A DNA stretch of 64,000 nucleotides from Cycas panzhihuaensis (lineage: Eukaryota; Cycadophyta): contig CM041465.1 in assembly GCA_023213395.1 (NCBI GenBank), forward strand, positions 19,034,001 through 19,098,000, written 5' to 3'. The notes below the pieces were generated by a model. The model was given only the letters and a program-made list of their open reading frames with translations, was not told the DNA's origin and searched no databases. Within the stretch, counting starts at the first letter, position 1. Each line of letters begins with the position of its first letter. Below, piece after piece: positions 32,911-45,450 of the stretch. The position numbers and the translations under genes were made by a program.

Positions 32911-33407
32911 GGCGGGGGCCCCGACGGGCTTTTCTTCCGTTTTTGGCTCCGTGACAGTCGTCGGGACCGTCTCGTCACGCTGATCGCCTTTGCCTTCAGG
33001 CCCGACCGCCCATTGCGCTCCATGGGCGCCCTTCTTGCTTCCTCTTACGAAAGCATTTATGGCGCTTTATGGTCGCATTTTGGGGCCCTTTGCACTGGAT
33101 TTCTTGTTGCTCCGAGCATGCCCAGAGTTTATACTCGTTTGGCTCGCTTTAGCCCGAGCTCGTTTCATGATCCTTTTCGCCTGGAGCTCCAAGGAAGTGT
33201 TCCCCGTCTGGGGCACGCTTTGCTTCCGAGCAACTTTGGGGACCTGTGGTCCCGTTCCGCCTATTCTCGATCGATTGCCCCGATGGCTCGCTCTCGGGTA
33301 GCCTCATTGCTAGGTCCTCCTACCCTCCGCGGCCCGCTTCGTGTTCGCTATTCGAGTCTTCGTGTTGCTTACATTGCTATTTGTTGCCCGAGTTCAAAGA
33401 TTCGACC

Positions 33408-33822
33408 ATGTCTCTCCTCATTTTCACCGATGGTGGAAGTCGCGCAACCCCGCCTTCCATTGCGTGGATTCTGCGTAGTCCCCCCGGGCATGATTACATG
33501 CGTCCTGGAATCTTTCTTCCCGAGGCTACCAATAACGAAGCCGAGTACACGGCCGTTATTGAAGCCCTTCGATGCTCTTCGTTTCCATCAAGGATCTATT
33601 GTGTTGTTTTGCGATTCTCGTTGTGGTGTCCCACCTCACCCGGGTTTACAGTGCGGTGCCCTCACCGAGAACCCTCGCATCTGCCGCCAGTCCCTCCCAG
33701 CTCGTTTCTCATCGATGGATATTCAAGATATCCCGAGGCACCTCAATCTTGGTAATGCCGAGGCCGACCTCGTCCGCCTCATCCTTGAGCGTCGCCTCCC
33801 TCTTCTTGATGGCCGCTGAGGC
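33408..33822 (+). pseudogene. Element B archaeal-type RNase H, frameshifted
   Basis: From MSLLIFTDGGSR (ATG at 33408) with the first catalytic Asp, through LRSPPGHDYMRPGIF and LPEATNNEAEYTAVIEAL (catalytic Glu), then in a second frame GSIVLFCDSR (Asp), and in a third DIQDIPRHLN, NAEADLVRLILERRLP (last Asp). All four DEDD residues survive across frames. Tat-lineage elements are known to carry this second RNase H. Here it stands alone after the antisense gene, just before the 3' LTR, so it needs a separate start or splicing to be made. Confidence 0.82.
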
Positions 33823-34158
33823 TTGCAGCCGGCCGTGCCTGTGTCTCTAGTTGCGGGTTAGTTAGATGCGCTTGCCTGTTTCTTTGGATGCCCTGCTACT
33901 TCATATTGCACCTTAGTAACGGGGCATCCCGTCCTTCTTGCTTACTGGTTTGGCTCGATGTTTAGACGACGTGGCGACCCACGTTGTCCTCGTCTCTCGC
34001 CGCCTTGTCCACGCGTTCGCCACGACACTTGCCGCACCCTTGGACCACGTCTTTGCTCTTTATTGTTTATATATATATGCATGTGCTACTCATGTTTCTT
34101 GGTTGTGATTCGCCATCACATTACGCTCTCAAGCGGTGAGGCTCACGCTAAGAGGCGA
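33823..34158 (+). other. 3' untranslated segment and polypurine-tract region of B
   Basis: Non-coding. Ends in GGTGAGGCTCACGCTAAGAGGCGA just before the LTR. The same order precedes the C 3' LTR (GGCGAGGCTCACGCCGAGGCGA). AAGAGGCGA is a weak polypurine tract. Confidence 0.6.
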
Positions 34159-36709
34159 TGTTCCGCCATATCGGGAATGGACTTGCGACACATCGACCTG
34201 AGTTTGTGCAGTATATGCCTTTACTTTGCTTACTTATGATCGGCTGCGAATTGGGAATGGTTTGATTGACATGTGCCCGTCCATATGCACTGTTTGATTA
34301 CTTGTTCATTATGCATGTGCCTAACGCACCTTTTAGCCTATGACGACTCACAATGGGCATTCATCGTGAATGCGACACCGTATGGCGTACAACCACCCAC
34401 GACGTCTCCATGGTCTTCGGGATGCTTTCGTAGGCTTTGTTTATGCGTGTTACTGCGTCTGCTTATGTTGCAAACCCTTTCTAAGCTGGTTTAACCCTTG
34501 GTTAGGTCTTTTGCACCGTTTGAGCACATGCCCATGACCTAAAACCGCTCTTGACTAATGTATTTTGAGTTTAATTTATGATTTTACCTTAAAACCCGAT
34601 TTCTTACTTTAATTTTACATTTTTGGGTTTCGGTTCCCGCATCATGCAGAAATTAAGCTTGATCATGGAGTTCGAAGCGGTGCCAAGGCATCATGATAAA
34701 CTTAGCTGATCGCTAAGTTTATCGCAGACGATCGCTTAAAATTTAAAAAAAGAAACACGCGATGCTGCCCGCGATTTTTCATGAATCGCCAAGGTTCTAA
34801 CAGTTGGGCGCCCGAGGGCCCCCAACGTTCACTTGCTTCACTCAAGACATAAAAACCATTTTTTCATTCATTTGCTTGAATTATTCACCTCACTTTTCAA
34901 GTTTCCTAGAGCATTTTCTTCACAAGGAGAAAAAGAACAAAATGTTGATAAGAGACATCTTTCTACAGCTGTGGGACAGAGGCATCAAGGGCTGCTATTC
35001 TTTGGAGATACAGGCCATTCTTTGCCCCTACAGACTCAATACAAGCATTCCTCCTCTTCACACACATTGAAAGCTTCCAAGAGGATTTTGCACCAAGAAA
35101 GATCATTGCGGGAGGCCATTTCCATCTCATTTTCTTGCATGAGGCTCTACCATCTCTTACTCTTGCAAGAGGCATGCAACATCACCTCATAGGCATCTCT
35201 TGGACCGCTGCTCCAAGTGCCAAGGACCTACATGCACTCCTTCTTCACCATTAGAGGTATTTGGTGTCATTTCTTAAGTGTTTTTGCTTGCTTTTTTGTA
35301 TTATTTTACTTGCAACTCTTTGCTTCCTTTTGTATATGTATTCTCTTGGTTTCCTTAGCCATTTGATGCAAGGAACCATAGTATTTGTGGCCTATTAGAG
35401 TGTTAACCAAGGATAGGCTTAGTTTCCCACTTTTCTTCCACACATCCTTCTTCTCCCATCCTTCTCTTTCGCCATTTCTTGGGCAAACCGGCATAAAGGG
35501 TTACACGAGGGTTTGAGGGAGATAGGCGGGGTTCCGTCCCCCATTGCCGTCCTACTCCCCAAGGGTTCCGTCCCTTTTCCCTCTCCCCCTTTATCTCCCG
35601 CTTTTGCTTAAGAAATAGGGCTAGAGAGGCTTTGGAGAATCGGTTGAGTGCTTACTTTGGCTTATGCTACCCGTTGCTCCATGATCCTTCTCGTTGCATG
35701 CTAGCATCATTTCCCTTACATTCTGTGGAGACCTCTCGTGGGTGAGTTAGCCATCCCGAGGCTATACTCAACCCCATTCGGTGGAATGCGTTTGTGGTGT
35801 ATGACCCTGGCATGCCTGTCATATGACGTGGTTTCTTTTATTGCATGATAGTGCTTAACTATGTCTTTTTAGCTTAGTTTGCTTTACTTGCAACATATAT
35901 ACATATATCTTTTGTATCTCGTAGCCCCTCTTTCGAGAGGAAGGTATTCTGCTTATTTGCTTGCAGGAGCGTTCGGAACAAAAGGGGCGCATAGGGTCGA
36001 CCCATTGCCGGTCGACGCTTGTTTGGTACGTTCTCCCTTTTGTTTATGTCGCTTTGAGCTTTATTTTCTATCGTTTCAGTTTAGTTAGTGTTTATTTGCT
36101 TTCGGGGAGGTAAGTGATCCCCATCACCGCTGCAAACCGACGCCGCATCTGAGGAGGACGACGGAGGAAGCGCAACCGTGATCGGACACTGCGTCTCACC
36201 CCACGGATCGGTATTCTCCGCTCACCTTCCATACTCTTTTTCGTGCTCTTACGTTTCTTTACACTTGCTTTAGTAGTTAAAGAACATAAGAAAAAGGGAA
36301 GAAATAACTATTTATTTTGTACTTGCTTTTACTCTGCATTTGCTTTACTTGTACCTTTCTTTGCTATACCCCACGTATTATGGTATTTGAGATCCTTTGA
36401 CCGATCCCTCCTTAGCCGCTCTTGCATATATTTTACCCGTGACACGTTTGGTTGGTTGCCCCCTCGTCGCCGCTTTCTCATTGCCTTGAGAAGTAGCGGC
36501 GTCAGTTCCTTTTCCCTTCGGCCATCCAAGGGTAGGAGGGTCTCGCCTTGCGGCCACCTGAAGCAACCAGCACCTTGCGATCCGTGCACTGCGCTCCGGC
36601 CAAGACGGACGTCCCGCGAGGTATGATCCTCGTTCTTTAGCCTATTAGCCCTGTGGTTTTGTGTCCTTCCCGCTAGGCGTTGGATCATTGCCCCGTGGAG
36701 AGCGTTTCA
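34159..36709 (+). repeat. Element B 3' LTR (2551 bp)
   Basis: Starts TGTTCCGCC and ends AGAGCGTTTCA, with proper TG...CA ends; flank TATGC follows at 36710-36714. Pairs with 23189-25736. Confidence 0.94.
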
Positions 36710-37515
36710 TATGCCATTATTTTTCTCTAATATATTAATATTTAAATACTATAAAAAATCTAAGAGTCCATTGTAAATTCATCCAAGAATCATGAATATG
36801 ATCTAATATTCCTTTGTGGTGGAAATTTTCTTGAAGAGATTTTCCACATAAATTATTATGTATTATATACCTATGCTCTTTATTATTGCTTGTTATGTAT
36901 GATCAAAATCCTATGGTTTAAAGTATATACATATTTTCATGTTTTTTTACATTAAATATATATTTCTCATTGAAAATTTTGACTTGCCATGTATGAAAAG
37001 AGACATCGGAATATACTATTTATAGTACTTTATTATAGCTAACTTGACTTGGCTACGTGATATGTCTTATTCCTATTATTAGTTTATTTAGATTATTCAT
37101 TATTGATGTTGATGATATTCATTGATTTCTAATAAAAAGCTACAAGTATGTATAGATGGAGGAAGCATACATGTATATCTTATATGTAAGAGATAAGAAA
37201 ATATTTTACAAACTACTCTTATATAACACATAATAAGTATTATTATTCTCATATGAAAGAGGTGATATATTCATGGTACTCTTGTATAATATATTGGCTT
37301 AATAACTAGTATTATTTTAAGATATTATTTTATATACTAATGAACCATGCATAAGAAACACATCTTAGAGAACTAACACTTACAGAGGTTGGTTTCCCAT
37401 GTATTTTAATAGATGATTATTATTTTATATAGACAACAATCATTTTTATTCATGAGATTATTGAGATAACTGAATTAACAATGTTGATGTTTATAAAAAC
37501 TTTATAGGTAAAGAT
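36710..37515. other. AT-rich flank between B and F, nothing recognised
   Basis: Very AT-rich; no coding or repeat signal that I can support. Confidence 0.5.
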
Positions 37516-37520
37516 ATAAA

Positions 37521-37914
37521 TGTCAAAAAATAGGATTCAAAGATTATATTTGAAATCACAATGAAAATATAAATGTAAAATATATTACAAATATGAGGTA
37601 AATAATGATAAAGCAATAAATAAATAAATGAAATATAAAGTATGTACAATATAAAACATAATAAAGATGTGGAAAAATGATCACCTTTTAATTATTTTAT
37701 TAGCATAAATACATACTTATAGTATATTTCATCTCATACTTGTCTAATCAAATATAAGATCCCTTATGTCTATGAATGAGACATTTACATAAATAGTTGT
37801 ATGCCACATGCATACATATTAATTACTTAATGTAAAATACCTATGAGAGAGTTAAGAAAATATAAGGCAGACACTTAACTAATATCAGCATACATTAATC
37901 ATTACATTTTAACA
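37521..37914 (-). repeat. Element F 3' LTR
   Basis: Minus strand begins TGTTAAAATGTAATG at 37914 and ends TTTTTTGACA at 37521. Confidence 0.87.
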
Positions 37915-39071
37915 CCCCCCATCTAATGTTTAATATCACATCTATAACATTATATAGAAAATTACTAGATCAAATGAAGATTATCTCTATATTATACTAG
38001 CCATATCTATAAGATGCATACTAAATCTATTGCAGCCCTTATAAAGAAAGGTCCATCTACTAGAATACATAGGTGACTAGCTGCTACAATCTCTAGTTAA
38101 GTAGGAACCTCCTTTGGGTACAAAGTTTAATCAACATTAGTAAACTTCATTTTAAAAATAGATCAATTAGGCAAATAAGTTGAGTACCAAAGCAACTTCA
38201 TTCTCACTTGAAGCATCTAATTTATGGTCCCTTCAAGGAAATAAGTAGGATACATCTTTAAGCCTGTGTGGTTCTTCAAGGATATAGATGAATATCAATT
38301 AGAGTTCAGGCTTTCCAAGTTTACTAATAATCAAATATGCTTTGATGATGCATCTTCTACTAAAAGATAGTAATACAACTACAAATAAGAAAATACCAGA
38401 TGTGATTTATAAGAAAGAACTCTCATAAGTATAAAAAAGCATTTTGAAGAGCCTTTAAACTATTATAAATTAGTAAATTTTGTTTAATTTTAAACCAAAC
38501 ATATTTTTCCTTTTAACATATTACAAAAATAATATCTATATCAAAAGTTATGACCCTTTTAAGGAGGCTTTACCTTAGGGTTTTTGGACTATAAAAGTAC
38601 ACTCTGATAAAATGTTAATAACTTTTTACTCAAACCTATAATTAGCCTTAAATCATTTCCATTCAAAAATAGAAAAAATAATCACATATTAAAAAAAATT
38701 GAGGTCATTTAGATACTTATAACTAAAATTATGGATGTTCAAAGTTGAGATAGAAAATTTGCCTTAAGATTGGTGATAAAATATAGGAAAAAATTAAATC
38801 TATTGTAATATTTTCTTTATAGCCCTAAAATCTATAGTGTGACCATTTAAAATTTATAGGACAAGTTAATTTATCTCAAATTTGCCATTTCTTCTTGGAA
38901 ATTTTTTTGATATATGTCTTTAAACCCTTCTACCTGCTTGCAAGATAAGTATATATAAGAGAAACCTAGCTCAAATCTCAAGTGATAGGATCTTCACCTT
39001 ACCATAGTAGTTTGGATTCAACCCTAATATAATACAATGCCAAAATATACACCAAAATTACTTTAATACCA

Positions 39072-39454
39072 TGTCAAAATATGTATTTAAAGATTATCTT
39101 AGAAATTACCATATATGTATTATCCAATAAGTATGAGAGATTAAAGATAAAATAATAATTGAAGTAAACAAAAGATGAAGTATATACAATACAAAAGATA
39201 ATAAAGATATGAGAAAATAATCACCTTCCTATTATTTTATTAAGTACAAATACATACTTATATTACATTTCACCTTATACTTATCTTATCAAATGTAAGA
39301 GCCCTTATGTCCACCAATGGGGATTTACATGAATGAGTGTGCACCACATGCATATATTTTAATAACTCAACATAAAATACCTATAAGAGAGTTCAAAAAA
39401 GATAAATGGGACACTTAACTAACACCAACACATATTAAACATTACATTTTAATA
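39072..39454 (-). repeat. Element F 5' LTR
   Basis: Minus strand begins TATTAAAATGTAATG (TG mutated to TA) at 39454 and ends TATTTTGACA at 39072, followed directly by the PBS. Confidence 0.87.
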
Positions 39455-39459
39455 ATAAA

Positions 39460-40811
39460 GTTATTAAGAAAAAACTTCATATATTGATGAGTTAAGAGTC
39501 ATGAATTATAATTGGTTATTATTTGATAATGATTGGTGATTAGTTTATATGTTTTATAAGTGGTTGATCATGGTTGCTCATAGTTGGTCACTAGTGATCA
39601 TAGTTAACTAGAGATGGTTATAAGTTAATTACTTGTAGGAGGCAAGCATGATATTAATAAATTTATAAGTTACATATGATATAGATTGATCTAGTTTGAT
39701 ACAACTTAATATAAATTTAATACAAGTTTATAAGTTCCATCATATAGGAAAAGTATGAAGACATTGAAGAACAATATTAAATATTTGAAGATTACAATTT
39801 AAGACATCATACATTAAGGGAAAGTGTTGGAATATGTGATTATTCTCATTTATGTAATATTTAAAATAAGAATGCAGTCTTACACAACCCCACACCCAAA
39901 GGCATTGATAAGTTTGACATGTATACATATTCATATTTACATCCTATTAGATGATGAAAATTATCAAAGATATTATAGATTATTCATAAAATGATATAAT
40001 ATATAAATATGTAAAAATACCACTTGAGAATTTGAGAAAAGAGAAGAAAAGATCAAGCTTAGATATGTAACCATTTGTAGATCATAATAAATTAGAGATA
40101 CCAACTCTAACCTTCTTCTAGGGTTTTTATCATTGATGGTTTTCCATGTATATATCTATTGTCTCTTGTGGTACATGCTTGTTGATACGATACTATTTTT
40201 TATTCATGATACTACTTACTATGTTTATATTACAATGCATCATTTGTCTATATAATCCTCAGGATATAATTGATTCATTATACTTGATTGATATGCTTCT
40301 ACTATACATGATGAGTTTATTCTAAATGGTATTAGAGTTAAATTAAAAATTCTAATACCTTTCAAGAACATAATTGATGGGTTTAACATTAATGAAAAAA
40401 GGAGAGAGTAGAGATTTTAGGTTCAATTCATATTATAGTTGCTAGAGATATAAATTATGATGGGGTAGTATTACTTATGTAACCTAACACTAGGCTAAGG
40501 AAACGAGGTTTAGGTTAAAGAGGGGAGTTAAGCAACTTCCTTTCATAGAGACATGTGTATTAGCATGTATGTGAGTGTAGGGATAAAGGAAACCTAGATT
40601 AAATTAAAGAAGGTATGTGCATGTGATAGGGGAAATATGGGTAGGAGAAGGAGTACTAAGCTAAGAAAACATGTATCTAACATGCAAGATAAATAAAATA
40701 AGTAAACATACAAACAACTAAACTATGAAAAGGAGAAATAAAATCTAACTAATCGACTAAAAACCTACTTAAAATGAGTAAACAACACTTAAATGAGATC
40801 TTAGAATCTAA
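39460..40811. other. AT-rich DNA left of element C; may include the end of the D LTR
   Basis: No coding region. Because C inserted at 40812-40816, this sequence was once continuous with 51077 onward, so part of it could be the broken end of the D 3' LTR. Direct proof is lacking. Confidence 0.4.
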
Positions 40812-40816
40812 GAGGG

Positions 40817-42602
40817 TGGACACGTCACGGATAACCGCCCGATAAGGTAGCGGGAGAGATGGTGACGAAACCAGAGGAAGTGGAACCTACAAGGCAAGCA
40901 ACTACCATGCAGGCGCCTGCGCCTTGAGTTCGGGATCTGCAATGGAGTATGGCTACTACTGGGTGACCCTTCACCGCCTTGAGGGAAGGGCGAAGATACG
41001 TAGGATGAACCCGGGTTGACCTGGGAGTAGGCCCCTCCCACCCTTGGGTGGCCAAGGAAGAGAGAAAGAACCTAATAAGGATAGGCCAAGAACAATCCTA
41101 TACAATCTAACCGGGTATACGAGCGATGCGGGAAGCAAGGCGCTCGCGCGGTTAAGGAAGAGGGAGGAAGGGTAAGAGAGAAGAAGACTCCTACAACCTC
41201 TCCTACGAATAACAAAAGTACATGCAACAAGGCAAACAAATCGCAAACCAATACAAAAAAAGTAATTTTCCCTTTTAATCTTTCGATGTTCTAATTACTA
41301 GGAAAAGAATAAAAGAAGGAAAAAAGACCAGGGGTAGCGAAGAGGAACGGAGTGTGCACCTGGGCCGAAGGCGTGAGAGATGGCGTAGCCTTCAGGAGGA
41401 GCACCCAACCACTCAAGGCATGGGATGTGAAATGTGGCGGAAGCGAAAGGGGCTTCCTTACCTTCCCGGGAAAAGTAAATCGATATCAAGGAAGGAAAGA
41501 AACGCTAACTAGCAAATGAGATAGCATAAAATATGACACATGCAAGGGACGCTTAGGTGGAAGGGGCAACGGACAACGTTCTCCTCGCGTCCCAAGTACT
41601 GAAAGGGAGGCAAGGATTTGCCCACCAAAGGATGTCAAGAAGGGCCGGAACAAACATTTCGGATCTGAAATAGAGCGGCTAGGGGCCTGTATGGAGGTGG
41701 AACGGAAACACACGCAAGCGGGAACTCGTGGGACCTGGTAGAAAAAATGGAAAGCTTCAAAGGAGCCCTCTCAGGCGTTTAAGGGGAGAGAATGTCTCGG
41801 CCAAGCCAAAGGAGAGTCTGGTGAGATGAAGAGTGCAGTCCAGATTCTTGAGAAACAACAGAAGAGAGCAGAGCAGGAGAGTGTTCCTCTTGAGAGTAAA
41901 TCCAAAAGTGAGTCCAAAAGATCTTGAAAACGAGCCAAAAGATGTTTAAGTACTAAAGCAAAACCCTAAAGTACGCGAATAGGGCACGGCTGGGAGGGAG
42001 AAAAGGCGCGAACCACGTGGCAGTTTCGCAATAAATGCGAAATTGCCACGACGGATTTTAAAAAATAAGCAGAGACAACAGTCATTGAAACTTTAGCGAT
42101 CTGGATATTCCGTGATCTGCGAAAATTCAATGATACCACGAAAATTCCGTGACGCACTGGAGACACAAATGGGGCCCCAACCGTCCAGTCGGGGCAAATG
42201 GCCCGAAGGCTAAAGGACAACTAAAACACCCACCCGGGAGCAAACAAGCTAAGAAACGGGCCCACGGGAGCAGAAATAGGGCCCCAAATGAGGTGGCAAG
42301 CTAACCAAGCGACGATGAGACATCACACGGGTGGAGGTGGCGCAAACCCGGTGGACCCAGGAGAGAGGAGGGTAGATGCGGGAAGTAATACGGTCACCAG
42401 GGTGCCACGCTTGCTAAGAGTGTGCCCCTGCTATAGTCGTCATAGGCTAAACATAGGTGTGGATGACGACCAGGCCGCCCACAAAGTCATACGCATGCAA
42501 ATATGTAAGCAAACAATCAGTACATAAAAGTGATGATAATGCTAGAGACATACCTGCACTTACCTGAGTCGGTGATTCCGTATCCATTCTCGGGCCGGAA
42601 CA
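40817..42602 (-). repeat. Element C 3' LTR (1786 bp)
   Basis: Minus strand starts TGTTCCGGCCCGAGAATGG and ends GACGTGTCCA. Pairs with 49290-51071. Confidence 0.94.
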
Positions 42603-42929
42603 TCGCCTCGGCGTGAGCCTCGCCGCTCGGGCACGATGCGATGGCGAATCTTGGCAACCTGTTGTCGAGTACATGTGTATATAGATATATCAATCAAGAT
42701 CGATCAAGAGGCAAGGGTGCCATGAGTGTCGTGGCGGAGCAGCGTGGATCTGGCGGTGGAGACAACATAGGGGCTGCCTATGAGCCACCTGGAAACCGAC
42801 TGGGAGAAAGAGACAGGCGAGGGGGCTGCCCCCACCACAATGAATGCAAAGGAGCATGCAGGACCACATGGGGAACAAATGGTGGGTACCATAGTTTTAC
42901 CTCGTTAGCAACCCGATTTGAGGTGCGGC

Positions 42930-43400
42930 GGTCATCGCGGAGGCGATATGACCACGAGGCTTGGGCGGCGGAAGGCCAAGCAAGACTCGGGGCGGTCGGC
43001 CGAGGCGAGACAGTGGCGCTCAAGGATGAGGCGAACAAGGCTATCTGCCTCGGCGTTGAGCCCGAGGGATATCTTGGATATCAACGGAAGAAAGCGGGCG
43101 GGAGGGATCCGGCGAAGCAAGAGTCCTCAGTGAGGGCATCGCACCCAGTAGACACAGGTGAGATGAGACACCACAACTTGAGAGTCGCAGAGCAAAACAA
43201 TGGGTCATGATGGAAGCGAAGGGCATCGGTAAGGGCTTGATGGCAATTTGTATACTCGGCTTCATTGTTGGTAGCCTCGGGAGGAAGATCCCAGGCGGAG
43301 GAGATCATAACCCGGAAGGGTGCGGAGAATCACGCAATGGTGAAGGTCCGAGGGTTCTGCGGCTTAGTCGTCGTAAAGATGTGAGCAGACATAGGTGACA
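42930..43400 (-). pseudogene. Element C archaeal-type RNase H, frameshifted
   Basis: On the minus strand, PEATNNEAEYT (catalytic Glu) lies at about 43290-43255, ALTDALRFHHDPLFCSAT follows at about 43235-43180 (the GS.VLFCDS block, Asp region broken), and LNAEADSLVRLILERH (last Asp) at about 43055-43005. The FTDGGSR start is damaged (IFTTTKP). An open frame of 189 codons on the plus strand here is only its shadow. Confidence 0.75.
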
Positions 43401-44040
43401 CAAAATCCAAGCGGATGATCGGTGATGAAGGTAACACTTAGAAAAGCAGACAATGTGGCCGTCGAGGGTAGGAGGACCTAGCAATGAGGCGCCCAGAGGC
43501 GAGGGCCACAGTGGGACATGCATGGATAGTTTGGCGAGGAAAGCCACGGGCCTCAGGGGTCATATATAGGACCATATGATTGTACCCCCCAAGGACAAGC
43601 TTCCCGTGATGTATGATGACATGATTTCGATATGTATATATGCATGGGGTGATTGGAACCCCATTCGGATATGAGATGCTGTGCATGATGTGTGGATGAT
43701 ATGTATATTTATCGTGTGTTGTGAGTGTTATGTTGTGTAGTAGGTGATTTATGTTATGAACATTTTATTGTATGATGCACACGTTTCCTTCCATGTATAA
43801 CCACACACCTAACAGGGGCACACACACGCCGTGAGCGGGACGACATGGAGGTGTGAGGTTAGGAAGCAGGGCGGCATACATGTCTGCAGGAGAGCATAAC
43901 GGGATATGCGAAAGAAACGCCAGACAGGAAAGAGGGGCAACAATGCCCCCAAGCGTCCTCCCGGTTGGGAGATGCCCAAGCGAGAGGACCAAGGTTCTGA
44001 GAGGATCAGGAACGCGGGTTCTGCGGACGGAACCAGAGAG
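43401..44040 (-). other. Non-coding spacer, homologous to B 29806-30430 and 33285-33400
   Basis: Aligns with both flanks of the B antisense module: C runs continuously from ATGACCCCTGAGGCCC to GCCTCATTGCTAGGTCCTCCTACC, which in B are about 2.9 kb apart. It marks the place where the module is missing. Confidence 0.7.
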
Positions 44041-44044
44041 ACAA

Positions 44045-44130
44045 AGCGGGGTCCATCTTAAATAGCCATTCTACACACGGCTGGGAAGAATGGGGACAAC
44101 CTAAGATGGTAGTTTAGGCTCGTTTGGAGG
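44045..44130. repeat. Single hairpin unit downstream of integrase
   Basis: Contains CCATCTTA(A/G)...CCCATTC and GAATGGCTATTTAAGATGG on the minus strand, equal to one unit of the triplicated B repeat. Confidence 0.85.
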
Positions 44131-44153
44131 CGAGGCGAGGGATCGTAGAAGGG

Positions 44154-45440
44154 TCAAGCGTAAAACTTCTTAAGGAACATCCCATTAACGACTTTCTCAA
44201 ATTCGAGCCCCTCCAGGGTGGCTATCCTATAGGCACCATTATCGAGAGATTCGATAATGACAAAAGGACCGACCCATCGGGGTTGGAATTTGGTCAAACG
44301 GTCATGGAGATATTCGAGCTTGAGGACATAGTCCCCAGGAAACAAAGGCCGAGAACGAAGGCGTTTATCATGGGCCCTTTGTGAGCAGGCTTTGGATGCC
44401 AGGTTAGCCTGATAGGCGGCTAAGCGTCTCTCATCCAAAGCTTCGAGGTCCAGCAGGCGCGTGCCTGACGGATCGACTCTTCGTCGATGAAACCTCGAAG
44501 GGAGACTCGCAAGGAAGGAATCTCCACCTCCAATGGGAGTACCGCCTCAGTACCGTAGACTAGGGAGAACAGGGTCATTCCTGTGGCGGAACGGACGGAA
44601 GTACGATAAGCCCATAAGGCGTAGGCGGTGAAGGTGCCAATCCCTTTGGGATCGACCAAGCCAGTTTTCTTGACAATGTTGATAAGAGTCTTCTTAAAAG
44701 ACTCCACCGCCATTGCACGAGGGTAGTAAGGAGAGGAAGTCTTATGGGAGATTTTAAACTTCTCACAAAGCTCATCCACCTCCTTATTACAAAAGGGGTT
44801 CCATTGTCGTGTCGTGACATCCGAATCCCGAAGCGGCAAATGATGTGCTGATAGATGAATGTGGCAATCGTTTTGCCGGGGGTAGTGATCAAAGGGATGG
44901 CCTCCGCCCATTTGGTAAAATACTTCGTGGCAGTCAAGATGAACTTGTGCTGCGATGACGAAGGCGGGGAAATAGCCCCGATGAGGTCTAATCCCCACTG
45001 AGCGAAAGGCCATGGCGAAACAATAGGGTGCAAAGTCTCGAAAGGCACATGGGAAATGTTGGCATGCTCTTGACATCGCCGACATTTCAGCACAAAGGCG
45101 TGGGCGTCCTTAAAAAGAGATGGCCAAAAGTAGCCCATACGGAGGATCCTCTGAGCCATAGACTGGCCCCCAAAGTGACCCCCACAAATCTTGGTGGTGG
45201 CATTCGCGAAGCACCCGGTAAATCGTCGGTGATGCAGCGAAGAAGGATCCCATCAAAGGACCTCTTGTACAATACCTCATCCACGAGGAGGTATTGCCGA
45301 GCAGAAGTCCGGACGCGAGATTTAACTTTGTTACTAGCGTCGGGGCGGTATTCTTCTTGTGAGATACCGCTATGTCACCGTACCACTCATTGTCGGTGAG
45401 TGGATGGGGCTAACTCCCGGATCGTCGGGATAGACTCATG
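44154..45440 (-). pseudogene. Element C integrase, nearly complete, with frame breaks
   Basis: The N-terminal part carries LLVDEVLYKRSFDGILLR (about 45290), the zinc-binding region with ILRMGYFWPSLFKDAHAF and KCRRCQEHANISHV (about 45150-45050), and the core QWGLDLIGAISPP (first Asp, about 44995). Next come TKYFTKWAEAIPL, ICRFGIRMS followed by HDNGTPF (second Asp, about 44815) and MAVESF.KTLINI (Glu, about 44690). Then AYALWAYRTSVRSATGMT, TEAVLPLEVEIPSL (about 44530). The C-terminal domain has DERRLAAYQANL, FPGDYVLKLEYLHDRL, KFQPRWVGPFVI and DNGAYRIATLEG, ending in FLKKFYA and a stop at 44154. The usual order of all three integrase domains is present; breaks near 45200, 44820 and 44440. Confidence 0.9.
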
Positions 45441-45450
45441 GGAGAGAAAC

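Larger units (their letters stand above)
23189..36709 (+). mobile_element. Element B: non-autonomous Tat-type Ty3 element carrying an antisense gene
   Basis: Two LTRs (23189-25736 and 34159-36709) enclose a PBS, gag, protease, a triplicated hairpin, an antisense coiled-coil/plant-mobile-domain-like gene and a downstream RNase H. RT, the Ty3-type RNase H and integrase are missing between about 29100 and 29560, so it would need help in trans. The right flank begins TATGC. The left flank reads TATC followed by TTTCCGCC, which equals TATGC plus TGTTCCGCC with two G lost, so a 5-bp target duplication is likely but not exact. AT-rich parts of the two LTRs are nearly identical, suggesting a recent insertion. 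Confidence 0.9.
37521..39454 (-). mobile_element. Element F: 1.9-kb non-autonomous LTR element
   Basis: Two direct LTRs, 37521-37914 (394 bp, 3') and 39072-39454 (383 bp, 5'), flank 1157 bp without coding capacity. The PBS TGGTATTAAAG (minus, 39071-39061) matches initiator tRNA-Met. The polypurine tract GATGGGGGG (minus) lies at about 37915-37923. Target duplication ATAAA is exact at 37516-37520 and 39455-39459. Size and lack of genes make it TRIM- or small LARD-like; the PBS suggests parentage in Ty1/copia or another Met-primed lineage. Confidence 0.88.

Noticed and set aside
32872-33819. Long plus-strand open frame of 315 codons
   Set aside because: It overlaps the antisense gene promoter and the true RNase H frames, has no known domain for most of its length, and is open mainly because of high GC. 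Only its end coincides with RNase H sequence.
42641-43210. Plus-strand open frame of 189 codons
   Set aside because: Exact shadow of the minus-strand RNase H of element C; no counterpart protein in B or D in that orientation.
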